This document shows positions 1-3,464 of a DNA stretch of 6,620 nt, one piece after another. Source of the DNA: Kiritimatiellia bacterium. Its GTDB lineage: Bacteria > Verrucomicrobiota > Kiritimatiellia > RFP12 > DVOR01. The first letter of the stretch is position 1. The number at the start of each line of letters is the position of its first letter. The translations under genes were made by a program, and so were the position numbers. The DNA is taken from contig CAAGNN010000046.1 of assembly GCA_900771325.1 (NCBI GenBank), positions 1 through 6,620 on the forward strand, in the 5' to 3' direction. The notes beneath the pieces are model-generated. The model was not told the origin of the DNA. It saw only the letters and a list, made by a program, of their open reading frames with translations, and did no database searches.

Positions 1-765
1 CAGGTAGTAGGCGCTCTCGTAGCCCCACAGCGGAAAGAGCGGCCAACGGAAGCCCAGCAAAAACTGCCCCAGCAAAATCCAGACCACGTAGTTGATGCTC
101 ATCAGGAGCGTCGAGAAGCAGAGCACCCCGCGGTCCCACACGCCCCCCTGCTTGGCCGCGCACAGCAGCCCCAATAACACCCCGCTCGCCGCCCCAAAGA
201 GCAAAATCGGTACCGAGAGCGACAAGGTCGGCAGCAGCCCCTGCGCCAGCACCTGCGCCACCGGCTGCTTCGTCTCAATCGACATCCCCAAATCCAGCCG
301 CGCCAACGAGCGCAGATAGCGCACGAATTGCGACTCGAAGGGATGGCGCAGCTTCCGCCGCACCGCCTCCACCCCCTTCGCCGAGACCGCCTGCCACCCC
401 TCCGGCACCTCCACCTCGGTCTGCCCCGTCACGCGCCGCAACGCCGAGCCTTCCACCTGCCGCAGCTCCACCACCCTCGCCCCCGGCAACGCATAGGTCC
501 CCGCGTGCAACGCAAAGGCCAGCTCCGTCCCCCCGTCGCCCGCGCGCTGGACCCCATCGACCTGCGCCCAACGCCCGAAAAAGAGCGGCAAGTCGTAGCC
601 GTTGGCCTCGTCGAAGGCCGCAATCGCCTGCTGCGTGGCGTGCTGCCCCAAGACTGTCTGCGCCGGCGATCCGCCCACCACGTAGAAGAGAATAAAGGAG
701 AGCACCAACACCCCGAAGGTCGTCGGCAACATCTCCAGCAATCGGCGGAGGATATAGCGGTGCAT
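1..765 (-). CDS. OppB/YejB-type ABC transporter permease, N-terminal part (gene runs off the left edge)
   Basis: This is the inner-membrane permease subunit of a peptide/nickel-type ABC importer, of which 255 residues are visible with no stop before the edge. It opens with MHRYILRRLLEMLPT and a membrane segment at about 9-30, followed by GGSP (31-34), the usual start of OppB/DppB/YejB proteins. A long extracytoplasmic stretch follows. The family signature FVRYLRSLARLDLGMS lies at about 148-162, then membrane segments at about 179-203 and 213-238, ending FPLWGYESA as in YejB-like members. The stretch between YDLP (57-60) and that signature is roughly 70 residues longer than I recall for E. coli OppB, so it looks like an extracytoplasmic insertion rich in E, V and R. 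The ATG at 765 is the only plausible start: the frame is open back into a repeat but has no other start codon. No good ribosome binding site precedes it. The EAA loop lies outside the window. The family is secure; the substrate is unknown. Confidence 0.88.
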   Translation of the reverse strand, partial: MHRYILRRLLEMLPTTFGVLVLSFILFYVVGGSPAQTVLGQHATQQAIAAFDEANGYDLPLFFGRWAQVDGVQRAGDGGTELAFALHAGTYALPGARVVELRQVEGSALRRVTGQTEVEVPEGWQAVSAKGVEAVRRKLRHPFESQFVRYLRSLARLDLGMSIETKQPVAQVLAQGLLPTLSLSVPILLFGAASGVLLGLLCAAKQGGVWDRGVLCFSTLLMSINYVVWILLGQFLLGFRWPLFPLWGYESAYYL

Positions 766-777
766 GGTGTACTGATG

Positions 778-891
778 GATAGGCGTTAGGCGATAGGCGT
801 GAAGCGCGTGCCGCGACGGGCAACCTAACGATATTGGGCCGGGCTTTTCACCTCTGGCGCCAGCTTTCTCGCCTATCGCCTATCGCCTATC
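778..891. repeat. Heptamer-ended repeat element, copy A (REPIN/MITE-like)
   Basis: The left end 778-799 (GATAGGC, GTTAGGC, GATAGGC, G) and the right end 870-891 (three GCCTATC units) are inverted repeats of 22 bp with one mismatch, so the 114 bp can fold into one long stem. The interior holds the core CGCGTGCCGCGACGG (805-819) shared with copies at 1588 and 5971. Positions 861-892 match 5902-5933 exactly in reverse complement. The element ends 12 bp before the permease start codon. Confidence 0.75.
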
Positions 892-906
892 GTTCCTAAC
901 AAAGCA

Positions 907-951
907 AAGAACGAAACCCGGCGTAGCGCGTACGCACAGCGTTTCGTTCTT
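907..951 (-). terminator. Likely rpsT terminator
   Basis: An 11-bp perfect inverted repeat (AAGAACGAAAC at 907-917, GTTTCGTTCTT at 941-951) encloses a small inner hairpin (GCGTA 921-925, TACGC 931-935). Read on the minus strand it lies 29 bases past the rpsT stop, and the T-rich run TTCTTTGCTTTGTT follows. The T-tract is interrupted, so it is a weaker candidate than the other terminators here. Confidence 0.55.
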
Positions 952-979
952 CGGCAGGCCAACGCGCGCGGATGCGCGG

Positions 980-1243
980 TTAGGCGAGCTTCGCAACGGC
1001 GAGCGTGGAACGGGACTTCTTGCGGTCGGCCGTGTTGTGCTTGATAACGCCCTTCTTCACGGCCTTATCCAGCTTCGAAGCGTACACAGAGGCGAGCGCG
1101 GTCGCGGCAGCCTTGTCGCCAGAGGCAATGGCCTCTTCCACCTTGCGGCGATAGGTCAGCAATTCGCTGCGCACGGAACGGTTGCGCAGGTTAGCCTTGG
1201 CTGCGGTCTTCACGCGCTTAGCGGCACTCTTGATGTTCGGCAT
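980..1243 (-). CDS. rpsT: 30S ribosomal protein S20
   Basis: S20 is a primary 16S rRNA-binding protein of the small subunit. The 87 residues match the E. coli length and the family pattern: MPNIKSAAKR at the start, a lysine/arginine-rich helical body, and IKHNTADRKKSR near the end (the family's HKNTAARKKSR motif). The open frame extends upstream to 1348, but the ATG at 1243 is the right start because the family begins MPNIKSA and GAAGGA sits 8 bases before it (1252-1257). It is transcribed alone, with its own promoter and a candidate terminator. The leader contains small hairpins. S20 synthesis is known to be translationally autoregulated in E. coli; whether that holds here is not shown. Confidence 0.97.
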   Translation of the reverse strand: MPNIKSAAKRVKTAAKANLRNRSVRSELLTYRRKVEEAIASGDKAAATALASVYASKLDKAVKKGVIKHNTADRKKSRSTLAVAKLA

Positions 1244-1260
1244 GGTCAATATCCTTCGCG

Positions 1261-1300
1261 TTTGTCTGACAAAATGGAGGGGAAACTCGTCTGCTTTCCC
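1261..1300 (-). promoter_or_regulatory. Structured rpsT leader hairpins
   Basis: On the minus-strand transcript, GGGAAA and TTTCCC (1295-1300 and 1280-1285) form a 6-bp stem with a 9-base loop. Next comes a palindrome, TTTGTC-A-GACAAA (1261-1273), just upstream of the ribosome binding site. Both lie in the roughly 65-base leader predicted from the promoter. A role in autoregulation is inference. Confidence 0.4.
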
Positions 1301-1314
1301 TTCGGTGAGCGCAC

Positions 1315-1344
1315 ACAATAGCACACTACGCCCCCAAAAAGCAA
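1315..1344 (-). promoter_or_regulatory. rpsT promoter (sigma70-like)
   Basis: On the minus strand a -35 of TTGCTT (1339-1344) and a -10 of TATTGT (1315-1320) are 18 bp apart. The spacer contains TTTGGGGGCGT, also seen in the rplM promoter, and a GC-rich discriminator (GTGCGC) follows. Initiation would be near 1308, giving a leader of about 65 bases. Confidence 0.65.
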
Positions 1345-1377
1345 GCACTTTTTACGCGCCGCCGGTCCACCGGCAAC

Positions 1378-1402
1378 AAAAAAGCCCGCCGATCAGCGGG
1401 CT
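1378..1402 (-). terminator. Rho-independent terminator of tRNA-Asn
   Basis: A perfect 7-bp GC-rich stem (AGCCCGC / GCGGGCT, 1396-1402 with 1383-1389) and a 6-base loop are followed on the minus strand by an uninterrupted run of Ts. It starts five bases past the CCA end of the tRNA, so the tRNA is made as a single-gene transcript. Confidence 0.92.
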
Positions 1403-1406
1403 AAAG

Positions 1407-1481
1407 TGGCTCCGAAGGCAGGATTCGAACCTGCGACCAAGTGATTAACAGTCACCTGCGCTACCACTGCGCCACTTCGGA
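1407..1481 (-). tRNA. tRNA-Asn (anticodon GUU)
   Basis: The minus strand folds into a full cloverleaf. The acceptor stem is TCCGAAG with CTTCGGA, the T arm is GCAGG-TTCGAAT-CCTGC, and the anticodon arm is GGTGA-CTGTTAA-TCACT with anticodon GTT (1447-1449 on the plus strand). It decodes AAC and AAU. The discriminator is G and the CCA end is encoded (1407-1409). It has its own promoter and terminator and no other tRNA beside it. All stems are intact, so it should be functional. Confidence 0.97.
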
Positions 1482-1492
1482 AAAACGCGCGT

Positions 1493-1521
1493 ATTGTAGC
1501 ACACCTCGTCCCCGCGTGCAA
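1493..1521 (-). promoter_or_regulatory. tRNA-Asn promoter
   Basis: A -35 of TTGCAC (1516-1521), a 17-bp spacer and a -10 of TACAAT (1493-1498) face the tRNA. The discriminator is ACGCGCG, the GC-rich type typical of stable-RNA promoters under stringent control. Transcription would begin about 5 bases before the mature tRNA end. Confidence 0.85.
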
Positions 1522-1555
1522 GCATTTTATGCGCGCCTTGGGGCGAGGGGGCGCC

Positions 1556-1606
1556 GTGAACGGTGAACAGTGAACGGTGAACGGTTCCGCGTGCCGCGAC
1601 GGAGGG
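1556..1606. repeat. Heptamer array plus repeat core, copy C
   Basis: Four tandem 7-bp units (GTGAACG, GTGAACA, GTGAACG, GTGAACG; 1556-1583) are followed by the 19-bp core CGCGTGCCGCGACGGAGGG (1588-1606). The core is the exact reverse complement of 5971-5989 and shares 15 bases with 805-819. The heptamer differs from that of copies A and B although the core is the same. Confidence 0.75.
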
Positions 1607-1625
1607 GCTGGGGGAGGGGAGAGGG
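1604..1625 (+). other. Potential G-quadruplex
   Basis: Four runs of three or more Gs (1604-1607, 1610-1614, 1616-1619, 1623-1625) are separated by loops of 2, 1 and 3 bases, which meets the usual G3+ N1-7 pattern on the plus strand. It lies between the core of repeat copy C and the first 22-bp array, about 140 bases upstream of the tRNA gene. Confidence 0.5.
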
Positions 1626-1647
1626 AATGGCCGGCCTCAGATGCCCC

Positions 1648-1796
1648 GCCCCGGGTTCGCCTCGCATCCGCCCCGGGTTCACCTTGAGGTAGGCCCGGGT
1701 TCACTTCGCATCCGCCCCGGGTTCGAGGTGGATCCGCCCCGGGTTGACCCCCGACCCGCCCCGGGCTCGCCTTCACCCCGGGGCGGATGCGAGGCG
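1648..1796. repeat. 22-bp repeat array 1 with inverted last unit
   Basis: Six direct units begin at 1648, 1670, 1692, 1714, 1736 and 1758, spaced exactly 22 bp. Each has a constant GCCCCGGGTT (GGCCCGGG in unit 3, CCGGGCT in unit 6), a variable middle of about 8 bp and a semi-conserved end (GCATCC, GGATCC or GACCC). A seventh unit is inverted: 1777-1796 is the exact reverse complement of 1658-1677 (20 bp). Unit spacing leaves no room for CRISPR-style spacers. Confidence 0.85.
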
Positions 1797-2119
1797 CGAG
1801 CATCGCACCACAGAACCGTGGCCGCTTTTGTGCCACCGGCGGTCCCAATGTGCTGCCAGAGGCCCTTGCCTATATGCGTTTCACCCCTTGGCCCCACCTT
1901 TGGCCGCACGTGCTCCAAGCCCCCGGCCACTCCAATGACCGCGCCTGGCCTCCACTCCGCCTGGCGTGGGGCCCCCTTATCGAAAGGCCAGCTCTCCTCC
2001 TGCTGTTGGCCGTTCTGTGGCGCGGCGCTTGCGCCGCGCAGCGAGCGTCAGTGAGCGCCTAGTTCCAGGCCCCCAGTCACGCTCCCAGCCGCGTTCTTCC
2101 CCCCGCCTCGCCCCGGCCT

Positions 2120-2148
2120 CGCGCGCGTGCGCGCGCGTATTAATATAT
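2120..2148. other. Alternating purine-pyrimidine tract next to an AT-rich patch
   Basis: Positions 2120-2140 alternate pyrimidine and purine (mostly CG) for 21 bases, the classic Z-DNA-prone pattern. They run straight into TATTAATATAT (2138-2148), one of the few strongly AT-rich patches in this GC-rich window. The role is unknown; it could be an easily melted site. Confidence 0.4.
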
Positions 2149-2170
2149 GGCAGGGCGCAATTCATCGGGG

Positions 2171-2208
2171 GCGATCGGCGGCTCGCGCTGCCGATCGCTC
2201 GCATTTTA
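2171..2208. other. Stem-loop with a short T run, possible terminator
   Basis: GCGATCGGC (2171-2179) pairs perfectly with GCCGATCGC (2190-2198). Inner pairs extend the stem towards a TCGC loop, and TCGCATTTTA follows. It resembles a weak plus-strand terminator, though no gene is recognised upstream of it. It may end an unannotated small transcript or insulate the rplM promoter. Confidence 0.4.
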
Positions 2209-2284
2209 CCCCGCCTCGCGTTCGGCGTTTGCTGCAGCACGGTTGCCGTGGCAAGCGCCGGGCACCGGGCGCGCTATTTTTTGC

Positions 2285-2313
2285 TTGCCTTTGGGGGCGT
2301 TGTTTGGTATTTT
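2285..2313 (+). promoter_or_regulatory. rplM-rpsI promoter
   Basis: A -35 of TTGCCT (2285-2290), a 17-bp spacer and a -10 of TATTTT (2308-2313) are followed by the GC-rich discriminator ACCCGACC. The spacer begins TTTGGGGGCGT, identical to part of the rpsT promoter spacer. The predicted start near 2320 leaves a leader of about 140 bases before rplM. Confidence 0.65.
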
Positions 2314-2322
2314 ACCCGACCA

Positions 2323-2440
2323 AATGCGCTGGATTGGCGGAGCACGCCCCGACTCCCTGTTGTTCCGCCCCGGCAGAACCAGCGCATTGGGGGCCACGAA
2401 CGCCGGACCGTTGAAGGCGTTGGAGTGGTTCCCGGTCAAC
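2323..2440 (+). promoter_or_regulatory. Structured rplM leader, candidate L13 autoregulatory element
   Basis: Immediately after the predicted transcription start, AATGCGCTGG (2323-2332) pairs perfectly with CCAGCGCATT (2379-2388) around an inner stem GGCGGA/TCCGCC (2336-2341 with 2364-2369). A second hairpin, AACGCC/GGCGTT (2399-2404 with 2416-2421), has an 11-base loop. Part of that loop can pair with 2433-2440 (GACCG with CGGTC, or GTTGA with TCAAC), giving a possible pseudoknot about 8 bases before the ribosome binding site. L13 of E. coli is known to repress its own operon through the leader mRNA. That this structure does the same job is inference. Confidence 0.5.
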
Positions 2441-2459
2441 TGAAAGACAGGGTAAAACT

Positions 2460-2894
2460 ATGACTAAGACGACTCTCCCCGAGTTGCCCAACAACGAAAG
2501 CCGCAAGTGGTACATCATCGATGCGGCCGATAAGCCCCTCGGCCGTCTGGCCGTCAAGGTGGCCAATGTGCTCCGCGGCAAGGACCGCCCCGACTTTGCG
2601 CCGTCGGTCGATACCGGCGCCTTCGTGATTGTGATCAACGCGCAGAAGGTCGCGCTCACCGGTAAGAAGGAAGAGCAGAAGCAGTATGTGGACTTCACCG
2701 GCTGGCGCGGCGGCCTCTCCAAGACGCCCGCTTCGGTCATCCGCGAGAAGAACCCCACCCGCCTCATCACCGATGCCGTTTGGGGGATGCTCCCGAAGAA
2801 CAACACCGCGACCATCCGCATGACCCGCCTGAAAGTCTTCGCCGGCGCCGAGCACCCGCACGCTGCCCAGAAGCCTGAGCCGCTGAGCCTCTAA
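2460..2894 (+). CDS. rplM: 50S ribosomal protein L13
   Basis: L13 is an early-assembling large-subunit protein that binds 23S rRNA. The 144 residues (142 in E. coli) carry the family landmarks: RKWYIIDAADKPLGRLA (15-31), FAPSVDTGAFVIVINAQKVALTGKK (about 46-70), GWRGGL (81-86), WGMLPKN (108-114) and LKVFAGAEHPHAAQKP (124-139). The usual LGR after MLPK is replaced by NTATIRM, a probable lineage variant. The first 14 residues are a short, non-conserved extension. The ATG at 2460 is preceded by AGGGT, a moderate ribosome binding site. It is the first gene of the classic L13-S9 pair, with rpsI starting 23 bases past its stop, and lies behind a long structured leader. Confidence 0.97.
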   Translation: MTKTTLPELPNNESRKWYIIDAADKPLGRLAVKVANVLRGKDRPDFAPSVDTGAFVIVINAQKVALTGKKEEQKQYVDFTGWRGGLSKTPASVIREKNPTRLITDAVWGMLPKNNTATIRMTRLKVFAGAEHPHAAQKPEPLSL

Positions 2895-2917
2895 CCCGAA
2901 GCGAAAGGATTTTCCAA

Positions 2918-3310
2918 ATGGCTACTGATTTGACCAAGGCTACTGGCCGCCGCAAGACCGCCGTCGCTCACGTGCGCCTGATCGAGGGCACCGGCAAGTG
3001 GACCGTCAACGGCGTCGAGATCGAGCGCTACATCCCCAGCGAGTCGCTGCGCGCCTACATCAACCAGCCCTTCGCGATGACCGAGCTCACCGGCAAGTAT
3101 GATGTGCTCGTCTCGGCCAAGGGTGGTGGTATCGCTGGCCAGGCCGGCGCGATGCGCCACGCCCTCTCCCGCGCCCTCTGCGCGATGGACGAGAACCTCC
3201 GCGCCGTCCTCAAGAAGGCTGGCTGCCTCACCCGCGATTCGCGCATGAAGGAGCGCAAGAAAGCCGGTCAGCGTGGCGCCCGTGCCCGCTTCCAGTTCTC
3301 CAAGCGCTAA
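2918..3310 (+). CDS. rpsI: 30S ribosomal protein S9
   Basis: S9 sits in the head of the small subunit, and its C-terminal tail reaches the P-site tRNA. The 130 residues equal the E. coli length. Landmarks are TGRRKTAVAHVRL (9-21), the GKWTVNG strand (26-32), the SAKGGGIAGQAGAMRHALSRAL stretch (about 66-87), and the basic end KERKKAGQRGARARFQFSKR with the invariant SKR finish. AAAGGA (2904-2909) lies 8 bases before the ATG. It is co-transcribed with rplM, with no promoter visible in the 23-base gap, and a terminator follows. Confidence 0.98.
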   Translation: MATDLTKATGRRKTAVAHVRLIEGTGKWTVNGVEIERYIPSESLRAYINQPFAMTELTGKYDVLVSAKGGGIAGQAGAMRHALSRALCAMDENLRAVLKKAGCLTRDSRMKERKKAGQRGARARFQFSKR

Positions 3311-3341
3311 TGCGCCGGCGGGCTTGGCCCGCACGGTTTCC

Positions 3342-3390
3342 GAAGGGGGCGGACGTCTTCGCGCGAAGACGTCGCCCTTCTTTCGCTTTT
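3342..3390 (+). terminator. Terminator of the rplM-rpsI operon
   Basis: GACGTCTTC (3352-3360) pairs with GAAGACGTC (3365-3373) around a GCGC loop. The stem is extended by GGGC/GCCC with one bulged G, and TTCTTTCGCTTTT follows. A smaller hairpin, GCGGGC-TTG-GCCCGC (3318-3332), lies just upstream. Together they fit an intrinsic terminator, although the T run is interrupted. Confidence 0.8.
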
Positions 3391-3464
3391 CATCCGGGAG
3401 TCTCGGGTTGGTTTCCGCCGCCTAAGCCTGGTGCCATCTTATCTATCGAGGAGGACGCCGAAGT

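Larger units (their letters stand above)
1797..2284. other. Noncoding stretch between repeat array 1 and the rplM promoter
   Basis: I see no credible gene here. The open frames lack ribosome binding sites, overlap in several frames and resemble no family I know. The stretch contains an 8-bp hairpin with a CTTG loop (2020-2039), an alternating purine-pyrimidine tract joined to an AT-rich patch (2120-2148), and a stronger stem-loop at 2171-2198. No known structural RNA (RNase P, SRP RNA, tmRNA, 6S) is recognisable by eye, but a lineage-specific small RNA cannot be excluded. Confidence 0.5.

Noticed and set aside
275..823. Minus-strand frame of 182 residues and plus-strand frame at 328-789
   Set aside because: Both are out-of-frame shadows of the permease, whose frame contains recognisable membrane segments and family signatures.
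1244..1348. N-terminal extension of S20 (start at 1348)
   Set aside because: It would run through the promoter and leader. The family start MPNIKSA with a good ribosome binding site is at 1243.
1407..1521. tRNA-Asn as an integration site for a mobile island
   Set aside because: There is no integrase and no duplicated tRNA end in the window. The neighbouring repeats do not match the tRNA sequence.
1648..1796. CRISPR array
   Set aside because: Units are contiguous 22-bp repeats with only about 8 variable bases and no unique spacers of 30 bp or so. No cas genes are present.
1787..2062. Possible small membrane protein in the gap between the tRNA and rplM
   Set aside because: The frame begins inside the repeat array, has no ribosome binding site, overlaps several other open frames and resembles no family I know.
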